Assembly: GCF_030269445.1 (NCBI RefSeq)
Contig: NZ_BSTJ01000001.1
Location: 1,327,898 to 1,391,897 of the forward strand
Source: Actinoallomurus iriomotensis
GTDB taxonomy: Bacteria > Actinomycetota > Actinomycetes > Streptosporangiales > Streptosporangiaceae
Direction: 5' to 3'
Length of the DNA stretch: 64,000 nt
Both the position numbers and the translations under genes were made by a program. Positions 51,553 through 59,890 of this stretch are shown piece by piece. The number at the start of each line of letters is the position of its first letter. The first letter of the stretch is position 1. The notes beneath the pieces were generated by a model that was not told the DNA's origin, made no database searches, and was given only the letters and a program-made list of their open reading frames with translations.

Positions 51553-52638
51553 GTGCGAGCCGCGGTGATCCAAGGCCCCGGTGTCAAAGAGGTCGAGCTT
51601 CGCGACGACGCGACGACGGTCGGCCCGGACCCCGCCGAGGTGAAGGTCAGGATCAGGGCGACCGGGGTCTGCCACTCCGACCTGTCGATCCTGAGCGGCA
51701 CCCTGCCGAACAACTATCCGGCGGTGGTCGGCCACGAGGCGGCCGGCGAGGTCGTCGAGGTCGGCGAGCACGTCACGAACGTCGCGCCCGGCGACCACGT
51801 CGTCATCAGCTGGACCCCGGCCTGCGGCCTGTGCCCCGACTGCGTCGCCGGGCGGCCCTTCCTGTGCGTGAAGTACATCATCGAGGGCTACACCAAGCCG
51901 CGGTTCCGCCTGGGCGACGACACACCGGCGTACGGCATGGCCGGCTGCGGCACCTGGGCCGAGGAGATGGTGGTGCCGTGGGAGGCCTGCATCAAGGTCG
52001 CCGACGACGTGCCGTACGAGTACGCCGCGCTGCTCGGCTGCGGCATCTCCACCGGGGTGGGCGCCGTGATCAACACCGCCCGGGTACGGCCCGGCACGGC
52101 GGTCGCGGTCGTCGGCTGCGGCGGCGTCGGCCTCTCGGTCATCCAGGGCGCCAGAGCGGCGGGTGCGGCGTCCATCCTCGCGATCGACCCGCTGGAGTCC
52201 AAACACGAGATCGCCAAGAGGTTCGGCGCGACGCACACCGCCACGCCGGACGGGGCGGACGAAGTGCGGAACCTCCTCACCGGCGGGCAGGGCTTCGACT
52301 ACGCCTTCGAGGTGGTGGGCCGGAGCACCACGATCCGCGCCGCCTGGCAGCTGGCCCGGCGCGGCGGCGACGTCATCGTGGTCGGCGCCGGCGCGGCCGA
52401 CGACAACGTGCGGTTCAACGCGTTCGAGCTGCTCTTCGACGGCAAGAACCTCCGGTCGTCGCTGTACGGCGGCTCCGACCTGCGCCGCGACGTGCCGCGG
52501 TTCGTGGACCTGTGGCGGGCGGGGCGGCTCGACCTGGAGAGCCTCATCACGCGGCGGATCCGTTTCGAGGACCTCAACGACGCGATCGCGACGCTCGAAC
52601 GCGGCGACGCGATCCGCCAGGTCGTGCTGTTCGACTGA
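51553..52638 (+). CDS. Zinc-dependent alcohol dehydrogenase (class III/NDMA-type)
   Basis: The 361-residue MDR enzyme has a catalytic-zinc site (TGVCHSDL, GHEAAGEV), the structural zinc CGLCPDCVAGRPFLC, and a Rossmann GCGGVGLSVIQGARAAGA. It should oxidise an alcohol using NAD, or a tightly bound cofactor as in NDMA-type enzymes. The GTG at 51553 follows a GGAGGT site. As the third gene after a KstR-type box it could oxidise the terminal alcohol that the P450s put on the sterol side chain. This is inferred. Confidence 0.87.
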   Translation: MRAAVIQGPGVKEVELRDDATTVGPDPAEVKVRIRATGVCHSDLSILSGTLPNNYPAVVGHEAAGEVVEVGEHVTNVAPGDHVVISWTPACGLCPDCVAGRPFLCVKYIIEGYTKPRFRLGDDTPAYGMAGCGTWAEEMVVPWEACIKVADDVPYEYAALLGCGISTGVGAVINTARVRPGTAVAVVGCGGVGLSVIQGARAAGAASILAIDPLESKHEIAKRFGATHTATPDGADEVRNLLTGGQGFDYAFEVVGRSTTIRAAWQLARRGGDVIVVGAGAADDNVRFNAFELLFDGKNLRSSLYGGSDLRRDVPRFVDLWRAGRLDLESLITRRIRFEDLNDAIATLERGDAIRQVVLFD

Positions 52639-52673
52639 CGACCGAGCGGGGGCGGCCGGCGACGGACACGAGA

Positions 52674-52712
52674 AGGGCGGCCGGCGTGCGCTGCCGAGCC
52701 GTCGGCCGCCCT
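52674..52712 (+). terminator. Stem-loop after the alcohol dehydrogenase
   Basis: Ten-nt arms AGGGCGGCCG (52674-52683) and CGGCCGCCCT (52703-52712) enclose a 19-nt loop, 36 bases after the stop. A CTCTC run follows. Confidence 0.6.
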
Positions 52713-52868
52713 CTCGCGACACCCGGTCCGCCCGCGAACACGCGACCGGGTGTCTCGTCCTGACGGGCGCTCCGCACCGGGAACGCCCGGCCATCCGCAT
52801 GCGATGACCTGCCTGTTACATCGTTCCGAACGGGACCGGCGCTACAAAGAGCCGGCCGTGGACCGCGG

Positions 52869-53576
52869 TCAGGCGTTCAGGAACTGGTGGAACTGCTTGT
52901 CGAACTCCCGCGGGTCCTTGCTCAGCGACGCCTTGACCATTTCGGTGAACTCGTCGACGACCACCTCGAACGCGTCGGCCTCGACACCGTCAAGGGTGAT
53001 ACGGGCGACATCGGCCGGGTCCATCTTGGGTACGTCGTAGCCCTTCATCATGTCGGTGTCGGCCGCCCCGAGATGCACCGAGGTGACGAGCGTCCCCTGA
53101 CCGGCCAGTTCCTGGCGCAGCGCTTTACTCATGCTCCAGACGGCCGCCTTCGATACCGCGTAGGCGCTGCTGCCGGGGAAGACGAACCAGGACGCCGAAG
53201 AGGCGATGTTCACGATCGCGCCCCCGCCATTCGCTGCGAGAACCGGCGCGAAGGCACGGGCCATCGACAGCGTGCCCCAGAAGTTCACGTCCAGCGCGGC
53301 GCGGACCGCCTGCAGGTCGCCGAGCAGGGCGCCGCCTCCGATACCGGCATTGTTGACCAGCAGGTTCACGTCGCCTGCCAGGCGAGCCGCGGCCGCGACG
53401 GAGTCCGGGTCGGAGATGTCCAGGCCGAGGACCTCGACGCCGTCGAGATCGATGGACTCGGGACGACGGGCGGTCGCGTAGACCTTCGCGCCTCGCTCGA
53501 CGAGCTGGGCGGCGAGGTGGCGGCCGATGCCGCGGTTGGCTCCGGTGACGAGCGCAGTCGCTCCGTGAATGTTCAT
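52869..53576 (-). CDS. Short-chain dehydrogenase/reductase
   Basis: The 235-residue SDR has TGANRGIG for cofactor binding, NNAGIGGG, and the catalytic Ser and YAVSK (Tyr, Lys) motif, in the NAD(P)-dependent carbonyl-reductase class. It diverges from a MerR gene with a perfect palindrome between. This suggests a MerR-type sensor controlling a detoxification reductase. The substrate is unknown. Confidence 0.9.
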   Translation of the reverse strand: MNIHGATALVTGANRGIGRHLAAQLVERGAKVYATARRPESIDLDGVEVLGLDISDPDSVAAAARLAGDVNLLVNNAGIGGGALLGDLQAVRAALDVNFWGTLSMARAFAPVLAANGGGAIVNIASSASWFVFPGSSAYAVSKAAVWSMSKALRQELAGQGTLVTSVHLGAADTDMMKGYDVPKMDPADVARITLDGVEADAFEVVVDEFTEMVKASLSKDPREFDKQFHQFLNA

Positions 53577-53590
53577 GAGGCGTACGCTAG

Positions 53591-53612
53591 AACCTCACGT
53601 CAACGTGAGGTT
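53591..53612. promoter_or_regulatory. MerR-type operator, perfect 22-nt palindrome
   Basis: Nine-nt arms AACCTCACG and CGTGAGGTT flank TCAA. The site lies 15 bases before the SDR start and 27 before the MerR start. Its length and symmetry fit a MerR dimer acting on both promoters. Confidence 0.78.
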
Positions 53613-53638
53613 CAAGTCCGGACTGCGCGAGGAGTGCC

Positions 53639-54049
53639 ATGCGTATCGGAAAGGTGGCCGAACGCGCTGGAGTCAGCGTCCGCGCGCTGAGGTACTACGA
53701 AGAGCAGGGGCTCGTCATCGCCGACCGCAGCCCCAGCGGCCACCGGCAGTACCCCGAGTCCGCCGTTGAGCGGGTGAAGTTCATCCAGCTCCTCTACGCG
53801 GCCGGTCTGACCAGTAAGGCGATCCTGCAGATCCTGCCGTTCCTGGACACCCTCGTCGCGACTCCGCAGATGACACGCCGGCTCACGGACGAGCGTGCCC
53901 GTATCCGGGTCCGGATCGACGCCCTGACCAAGGCGCACGACCGACTCGAAGAGCTGATCCGTCTCGCCGCCGAGTACGAGAACTCTCCGGCGACGTGCTC
54001 GGCGAGCGCGGACATCGCCGCCTCGCACACGTCACCTCCGCGGCGCTGA
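53639..54049 (+). CDS. MerR-family transcriptional regulator
   Basis: The 136-residue protein has the MerR winged helix (RIGKVAERAGVSVRALRYYEEQGLVIADRSPSGHRQY) followed by a dimerisation coiled coil with RLTDERARIRVRIDALTKAHDRLEELI. The metal-sensing cysteines of classic MerR are not in the usual place, so a redox or organic ligand is more likely. It diverges from an SDR gene through the 22-nt palindrome. An AGGAG site supports the ATG. Confidence 0.9.
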   Translation: MRIGKVAERAGVSVRALRYYEEQGLVIADRSPSGHRQYPESAVERVKFIQLLYAAGLTSKAILQILPFLDTLVATPQMTRRLTDERARIRVRIDALTKAHDRLEELIRLAAEYENSPATCSASADIAASHTSPPRR

Positions 54050-54133
54050 CCGCAGCGGTCTTATCGGGCAAAAGTTTTGAATGCCACTCATCGGGAATCT
54101 GGCGAGCGTTCCAGCCAAGCCAAGGAGGTCCCG

Positions 54134-54310
54134 ATGCGGATACGGGGCGGAATCAGCTTTGTCGGCCTGATCTATATATTGATTGGCATCTTCGTGGCCT
54201 GGGACCACGACTACATCACGCTCGGCTTGCTGAAGCGGGTGTTCAGCGCGCTGCTCGCGGTTTTCCTGTGGTTCCTCGTCCTTCTCGGGGTGAATCTCCA
54301 CGTCCACTGA
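54134..54310 (+). CDS. Small 58-residue membrane protein
   Basis: The protein is short and hydrophobic, with one helix near GGISFVGLIYILIGIFVAW and a second at VFSALLAVFLWFLVLLGVNL. An excellent AAGGAGGT site precedes ATG 54134, so it is well translated. No family name is recognised. A strong hairpin follows. Confidence 0.75.
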   Translation: MRIRGGISFVGLIYILIGIFVAWDHDYITLGLLKRVFSALLAVFLWFLVLLGVNLHVH

Positions 54311-54324
54311 TCCGATGTCCCCCT

Positions 54325-54363
54325 GCTTCGCGGTCGCTCCGATACGGAATGCGACCGCGAAGC
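54325..54363. terminator. 13-bp stem-loop between convergent genes
   Basis: Thirteen-nt arms (54325-54337 and 54351-54363, core CTTCGCGGTCGC/GCGACCGCGAAG) pair perfectly with a 13-nt loop. It lies between the small membrane-protein stop at 54310 and the convergent stop at 54381, a bidirectional terminator. Confidence 0.75.
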
Positions 54364-54380
54364 CATTTCCCGGGGCGATT

Positions 54381-57134
54381 TCAGGGCATCGGGGTTCGCC
54401 AGAGGGTGGGCCCGTCGGTGCGGTGGTCACCGGTGAAGCCGACCGCCAGGAGGTTCGTCCCGACGACCGTCAGGCCGTCGAGCTCCTGGACACCCGGTCC
54501 GTCCAGACCCAGGCCGTGCGGCCGCGTCGCGCGCCAGGTCCGGCCGTCCGCCGAGGACCACGTCGCGACGTCCGAACCGGCCGTGCCGGCGAGCACGAAA
54601 CCGCGCGAGGTGGCGGTGGCGGCGGTGATGCGGGTGCCCGGCGCGGCGCCGGGCAGCGCCGACGGCTGCCAGGTGCGCCCGCCGTCGGCGGAGACCGACG
54701 CGAAGGCGTACGCCCCGGCCACGCCGGTGGCCACGAGCACTCCGCCCCGCGCCACCACCTTCGTCAGCGAGCCCTGCGTGGTGCCGGTGGGCAGCGCGGG
54801 CGCCGCCGAGGACAGGGTCCACCGCCGGCCGTCCGGTGAGGTCCACAGCGCGGGCTGCGACACCTTGTTCTTCGTCTGGCCGCCGACCGCCACGAAGCCG
54901 TTCGGCCCGGCGGCCACGTCGCTCATCCACTTCGGCGCGTCCCGGCCGCCGGTCAGGTCCGCCTTGCCCGCGCCCGCGGCGTGGGTCCAGCTCTTCAGGT
55001 CCGACGAGGTCCACACGGCGGCGCTCGTGCCGCCCTGGGTGCCGACGACCACGTACGCCGAACCGCTCGCCGCCGCCGCGGACGGCACCAGGTCGCCGCC
55101 GAACCGCTCGCCCGCCACCGGCTGCCAGGTGACGGTGTCGCCCGACGTCAGCACCAGCGAATGGGAGCCGGTGCCGCCGACGGCGAGCCAGCCCGGCCCG
55201 CCGTGCACCGCGTCGACGAGCCGCTGCTGACCGGTGTCCTTGGACGCCGGGAGCTTGGCGCGCGTCCACGTGGCGGCGTCGGAAGAGGTCCACAGCGCGG
55301 CGCGGCCGTTCGTGCTGCCGACCGCGACGACCCGGCCCGCGTCGGCCACGACACCGTCGACCGTGCGCTCCGGGTGCACCGCGTCGGGGATCGCGGGGAG
55401 GTTGACGTCGCCCGCGCCCGCCATCGTCAGGTACGCGCTGCCGTCGTCGCTCCGCCCGGACACGACCGGCCCCTGGGGGGTGAGCGCGGCGCCGGTGAGC
55501 GTACGGCCGCCCGCCAGGTCGCCCACGTGCCGCCACGTCTTGGCGTCGCCGCTGGTCATGACGGCGGTCTTCCCGCCCTTGAGCGGCGTGAGGACGGTCA
55601 GGCCGTTGTCGGTGCCGCGCACCAGGCCGATCCGGGAGTACCCGGTGAACGCGAGAGTGCCGGCCGCCGCCCAGTTGGTGCCGTCCGCGGAGCTGAAGAA
55701 GGCGCCGTACGCGGTGGTCTTCCTCTTCCCTCTGCGGCCGGTCTTGCGCGAGGCCTCACGCACGGCGAAGAAACCGGTCTGGGTGGCCACGACGCCCACC
55801 GCGTCACCGGAGGAGCCCTGCCCCCGCGGGACGGCGAACCGCGCCCAGGTGCGCCCGCCGTCGGGCGACCGCCAGAACGCCTCGCTCTGCGCGGTGCTGT
55901 GGACCTTGCGCCGCTTGCCCCTGACCCGGCGAGTGACGGTCTTGGTGGTGCGCGCCCGGCCGCGCGCCACGACGACGTCGCCGTGCGCCGCGACGTCCGA
56001 CAGGCTCACGACGGTGCCGCCGGACGGCGGCTGGAACCGGTCGCCGCCGAGCCGCGTCCACCTGACGCCGTCGGCGGAGGTCCAGATGACGCCCTGCGTG
56101 CCGTCCTTGACCGTGGCGGTGCCCACGGCGACGAACCCCGACGTCGTACGGGCCAGCCGCCTGACCTGGTCGCCGGGGCCGAAGGCGCCGGACGGCGGCC
56201 GGCGGGTCCAGGTGCCCGCGTCGGCGCTCGTCCACTCGACGACGCCATCATGGGTGGCGCCCAGCGCCGCCCACTTGCCGTTGCCGCCGGCGAGCAGCCC
56301 GGGGTACTCCCCCTGGGGCGGGTCGCCGCCGTCCGCCGCGCGCACCTTCGCCAGCTTCCACGTGCGTCCGCCGTCGCCCGAGGTCAGGAACTGCGCCCGC
56401 GAGTAGACACCGCCCTGCTCGGAGCCGAACGCGACGGTCGTGGTGCCGCCGGACGCCACGCCGTCGAGCGTGTGCACCCGGCCGCCCGTGGCCGCCGCGG
56501 GGTCGAGCGCGAACAGCCGGTCGGCCGCGACCGCGGGAGTGCCGGCGTCCTTCTTCTTCTCGTCGCCGCCCCGGCCGAACAGCAGGTACGCCCCGCCGCC
56601 GACGACCAGAACGGCCACGACGCCGACGGCGATCGCCCGCAGCGGAAGGCCCTCGACGGACGGAAGGCGCCGGGGCCGCTTGGAGGACGCCCACGGCTCC
56701 GCGTCGGCGGACGCGGCGTCGCCCGCACCCGGAGCGGCCGGCTCGGCCGGCGGGCGCGGCTGCGGTTGCGCCTGGGGTTGGGGCTGCGGCTGCGGCTGGG
56801 GTTGCGGCACCGGCGCCGGGTAGCGCGGCGGCGCGGGAGGCGCGGCGGCGCTCGCCGCCGGGCGGGACGGCCGCGGCTTGGCCTCGACGCGGCTCCAGTC
56901 GACGCCCGCGCGGTGCCACACGGCGTTCGACCGCTGCCAGGGCGAGGTGTTCGGCATGCCGCGGAGGCGGGAGGTCTCGAGGGCGTCGGCGGCCTCGGCC
57001 AGCCGTTCGGTGAGCCGGCGGCGCTCGCTCCGGGCGCTCGGCGGCGGTCCCGCGGCCGGCCCGGATCGCTCCGAGGCGGCACCGCCGCCGAAGAAGTCCC
57101 CAGGGGAGGAAGCGCCGTTGCCGGTCGTGCTCAC
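54381..57134 (-). CDS. Large single-pass membrane protein with BNR/sialidase-like beta-propeller repeats
   Basis: The 917-residue protein starts with a long cytoplasmic part: a helical segment with TERLAEAADALETSRLRG, a Pro/Gln-rich tract of Q-P-x repeats, then one membrane helix (LRAIAVGVVAVLVVGGGAYLLFG). The exported remainder (about 700 residues) carries many units of W-T-S-x-D-G-x-x-W type (for example WTSADAGTWTRR, WTSADGVRWTRLG, SGDAKTWRHVG), as in sialidase/BNR propellers. It may sense or bind a cell-wall ligand. GTG 57134 has a good site; ATG 57161 is possible. Confidence 0.8.
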   Translation of the reverse strand: MSTTGNGASSPGDFFGGGAASERSGPAAGPPPSARSERRRLTERLAEAADALETSRLRGMPNTSPWQRSNAVWHRAGVDWSRVEAKPRPSRPAASAAAPPAPPRYPAPVPQPQPQPQPQPQAQPQPRPPAEPAAPGAGDAASADAEPWASSKRPRRLPSVEGLPLRAIAVGVVAVLVVGGGAYLLFGRGGDEKKKDAGTPAVAADRLFALDPAAATGGRVHTLDGVASGGTTTVAFGSEQGGVYSRAQFLTSGDGGRTWKLAKVRAADGGDPPQGEYPGLLAGGNGKWAALGATHDGVVEWTSADAGTWTRRPPSGAFGPGDQVRRLARTTSGFVAVGTATVKDGTQGVIWTSADGVRWTRLGGDRFQPPSGGTVVSLSDVAAHGDVVVARGRARTTKTVTRRVRGKRRKVHSTAQSEAFWRSPDGGRTWARFAVPRGQGSSGDAVGVVATQTGFFAVREASRKTGRRGKRKTTAYGAFFSSADGTNWAAAGTLAFTGYSRIGLVRGTDNGLTVLTPLKGGKTAVMTSGDAKTWRHVGDLAGGRTLTGAALTPQGPVVSGRSDDGSAYLTMAGAGDVNLPAIPDAVHPERTVDGVVADAGRVVAVGSTNGRAALWTSSDAATWTRAKLPASKDTGQQRLVDAVHGGPGWLAVGGTGSHSLVLTSGDTVTWQPVAGERFGGDLVPSAAAASGSAYVVVGTQGGTSAAVWTSSDLKSWTHAAGAGKADLTGGRDAPKWMSDVAAGPNGFVAVGGQTKNKVSQPALWTSPDGRRWTLSSAAPALPTGTTQGSLTKVVARGGVLVATGVAGAYAFASVSADGGRTWQPSALPGAAPGTRITAATATSRGFVLAGTAGSDVATWSSADGRTWRATRPHGLGLDGPGVQELDGLTVVGTNLLAVGFTGDHRTDGPTLWRTPMP

Positions 57135-57255
57135 GCTGACCCTCTCGTTGAAACGTCTCATGCAGAGGACCATCAAACCCTGCTTCGGCACGCGATGAGG
57201 CCGGTAAGGGATCATGTCCGGCGCCCATTTCCGGCCGGTCCGTTCGGATGCGCGA

Positions 57256-58239
57256 TCACCCGCGGAGCCGGGGCAGCACCTCCGCGCCCAGACGGCGAAT
57301 GTTCTCCCTGGTCAAGGCCGGATCACCGGTGCCGTCGACCATGAGGACGAAGTGGTCGACGCCCGTACGCTCCGCGGTCGCCGTCAGCGTCGCGACACAG
57401 TCGTCGGCGGTGCCGACCGGATGGATCCGGCACAGCAGCGCGGCGTACTCCTCCGGATCGCGGGGCCGGCGCGGCCGGTCGTCGACCGGGACGTATCCGG
57501 CCAGGCCCGGCCCGAGCCAGCGCGGCATCGCCGTCCGCAGCACCCGCTGCGCCTCGGCCCGCGTGTCCGCGACATGGGCGACGCCGGCCGCCACGTGACC
57601 GGGGTTCGGCGGGCCGTACCGGGCGTAGTGCTCCACCATGGCGCGCTTGTCCTCGTCGCCGGCGTGCATGCCGAGCAGCATCGGCAACCCGCGCCGCGCG
57701 GCCACCTCCGCCGTCGCGGCGGAGGTGCAGGCCACGACGACGGGCGGCCCGGTGAGCGGACGCGGCACGACGGGCACCTCACGGAACGGGAAGGTCGCGG
57801 TGCCCGTGACCCGCTCCTCGGTCAGCGCGGCGAGCAGCAGATCCAGGCTCTCGGCGAAGCCGGACTCGTACCGTGCCAGCCCGGTGCCGAACACCTCCAG
57901 GTCCACCCACGGACCGCCGCGCCCGACCCCGAGCCGGAACCGTCCCCGGCCCACCTGGTCGAGCAGCGCGGCCTGCTCGGCGAGCGCGACCGGGTGCTGG
58001 TTGGACAGCACGCTGACCGCGGTGCCGACCGCGATCCGGCTCGTACGGCCCAGGACGTACGCGGCGAGTGTCACCGCCGAGGGGCAGACGCCGTAGGACA
58101 TGAAGTGGTGCTCGGCGAACCAGACGCCGTCGAACCCGGCCCGTTCGGCCTCGACGGCCGCCTCGACCGTACGGGCGAGCACCTCGGCGTGTGACTGGCC
58201 GGGGAACTGCGCGGCCGCCAGGAAGAGCCCGATCCGCAT
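57256..58239 (-). CDS. LLM-class flavin/F420-dependent oxidoreductase
   Basis: The 327-residue enzyme has the luciferase-like TIM barrel: MRIGLFLAAAQFPGQSHAEV, GFDGVWFAEHHFMSYGVCPSA, RIAVGTAVSVLSNQHPVALAEQAALLDQVGRGRFRLGVGRG. The ligand is FMN or coenzyme F420, which this group often uses. The substrate is unknown. Seven bases separate it from the L,D-transpeptidase stop downstream on the same strand; a functional link is doubtful. Confidence 0.9.
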   Translation of the reverse strand: MRIGLFLAAAQFPGQSHAEVLARTVEAAVEAERAGFDGVWFAEHHFMSYGVCPSAVTLAAYVLGRTSRIAVGTAVSVLSNQHPVALAEQAALLDQVGRGRFRLGVGRGGPWVDLEVFGTGLARYESGFAESLDLLLAALTEERVTGTATFPFREVPVVPRPLTGPPVVVACTSAATAEVAARRGLPMLLGMHAGDEDKRAMVEHYARYGPPNPGHVAAGVAHVADTRAEAQRVLRTAMPRWLGPGLAGYVPVDDRPRRPRDPEEYAALLCRIHPVGTADDCVATLTATAERTGVDHFVLMVDGTGDPALTRENIRRLGAEVLPRLRG

Positions 58240-58246
58240 CGGCGGG

Positions 58247-59038
58247 TCAGCCGCGGACGTAGACGCGCGTGCCGATCGGCAGCAGCTTCGCCACGATCGT
58301 CGACGTGCTCATCGGCACCCGTACGCAGCCGTGGGACGCCGGCCGCAGCGGCACCGACGGCTCACCGTGGATGGCGTACCCGCCGTCGAAGTAGTCGGCC
58401 TTGTAGAGCGTGCCCAGCGGCGAGGTCTCCCAGCCGGAGGCCTTGCGGTACACCCGGAAGTTCCCGCGCGGCGTGTGCGCGTACCCGGTGTGCCCCTGCG
58501 AGGAGTAGTACTGCTCCGACCCGGACGAGATGTGGCTCGTCAGGACGAGACGGCCGTCCTTGTAGACGTAGAGGAGCTGGTGCTTGACGTCGACCTCGGC
58601 GCGGTCGGCGGCGCCGCGCGGCACGAGCGGCTTGGGCGTCCGCGGCGCCGCGAGCGCGCTCCAGAACCTCGTGCTCGTCCGCGACGTGGGCTTGATGTGG
58701 TTGACCTTCTGGAACGCCCAGACGGCGTAACTCGTCGCCGACCCCCACTCACCGTCGACGGCGCCGGGGTCGTACCCGAGGTCCTCGAGACGCTGCTGGA
58801 GCGCCTTCACCTCGGCGCCGTGGGCGCCCGTGCGGAGCCTGGGGGCGGCCGGGGCGCTCCGCGCGGGCGTGTTCTGCACGGAGGTGTTCTGTACGGACGT
58901 GTTCTGCGCGGGGACGGCGACCTTCGGTGTTTTCTCGGGGGCGGTCGAGCCGGGGGCGGCCTGACCGGTGAGCGCCGGGGCCAGCAGGAACGCCGAGCCG
59001 GCCCCGGTGAGGACGACCGCGCTCAAGCGGATGCGCAT
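58247..59038 (-). CDS. L,D-transpeptidase with peptidoglycan-binding domain
   Basis: The 263-residue exported protein has an N-terminal signal-like helix (VVLTGAGSAFLLAPALTGQAAP), a disordered Ala/Pro/Gln region with NTSVQNT repeats, a PG_binding_1 domain (GAEVKALQQRLEDLGYDPGAVDGEWG) and a YkuD catalytic domain with HGEPSVPLRPASHGCVRVP, whose His and Cys carry out 3-3 cross-linking. It remodels peptidoglycan outside the membrane. Confidence 0.92.
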   Translation of the reverse strand: MRIRLSAVVLTGAGSAFLLAPALTGQAAPGSTAPEKTPKVAVPAQNTSVQNTSVQNTPARSAPAAPRLRTGAHGAEVKALQQRLEDLGYDPGAVDGEWGSATSYAVWAFQKVNHIKPTSRTSTRFWSALAAPRTPKPLVPRGAADRAEVDVKHQLLYVYKDGRLVLTSHISSGSEQYYSSQGHTGYAHTPRGNFRVYRKASGWETSPLGTLYKADYFDGGYAIHGEPSVPLRPASHGCVRVPMSTSTIVAKLLPIGTRVYVRG

Positions 59039-59137
59039 CGGCTTTCACTCCCAGGAGTCGAGAGGAATCGTCCTTTCCGGGGTCCCCGCTCATGCGCGCT
59101 TTACTCATGCCCGCCCGTCCCTTGACACGGGAGCGGG

Positions 59138-59734
59138 TCAGCGGCGGGGCATCGTGCGGGTCTCGACGAGCCCCTTGTAGGCGACCGCGCGCACGTGCAC
59201 GATCGGCGCGTCGGCGGGCAGGTCACCGGTCCAGTCCTCGTCGCGGGTGACGCCGAAGCCGTTCACCTCGACGCGGATGCCCGGCGGCACGACGATCTCG
59301 ATGTCGGACTTGTAGGCGATCGCGTGAATCACGGTGACCGGCTCGGTGAGCTCGGCGGCCCGCAGGTCGATCACCCCGCTGCCCTTGTAGATGAGCGCCC
59401 GGAAGGTGCCCGGCACCCGCCACCGGCCGGTGTACCGCACGCTGTTCTTGTACGCGACCGCGTGGCGGCCCGGCTTGGGCATCCGGCCGGGCACCGTGGC
59501 GGCCGGAGACGACACGGCCGGCACGGACGGCGCGGTGGCGGCCGGCAGGTCGGTGAGCAGCACGTCGAGGTCGCCGTGGGTGCGCGCGGCCAGCGCGGCA
59601 CGCATGCGCTCGTCGAACTCCACGTCGGCCAGCCGGCCCTCGGCGAACGCGACCTGCAGCCGCTGCACGGTCGCGTCCCGCTCCTGGTCGGAGGCGCGCA
59701 TGTTCGGCGAGCTGGCCTCGCGGTACGGCTCCAT
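59138..59734 (-). CDS. DUF1707-domain protein
   Basis: The 198-residue protein has an N-terminal DUF1707 domain (MRASDQERDATVQRLQVAFAEGRLADVEFDERMRAALAARTHGDLDVLLTDLP) that in actinomycetes is often next to membrane or cell-wall regions. Its C-terminal part has four related beta segments containing AVAYKNSVR, LIYKGSGVIDL, IAYKSDIEI and VAYKGLVE, which suggests a repeated adhesion-like fold (DUF2154/LiaF type). No membrane helix is visible. The role is unknown. Confidence 0.87.
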   Translation of the reverse strand: MEPYREASSPNMRASDQERDATVQRLQVAFAEGRLADVEFDERMRAALAARTHGDLDVLLTDLPAATAPSVPAVSSPAATVPGRMPKPGRHAVAYKNSVRYTGRWRVPGTFRALIYKGSGVIDLRAAELTEPVTVIHAIAYKSDIEIVVPPGIRVEVNGFGVTRDEDWTGDLPADAPIVHVRAVAYKGLVETRTMPRR

Positions 59735-59890
59735 CGATGAATCCCCCTTCAGGCCGCAAAACGAGATGTATCTTAAACCACGTTTCTCTCTAAAGGCGAG
59801 ACCTCGCCGGGGCGGGTGACTCTCTTGAACGGGCGACTCGCCGGGCGCGCGCGCCCGGCGAGGACCACGCGGGCGGTTAGGTTTGGCCGT

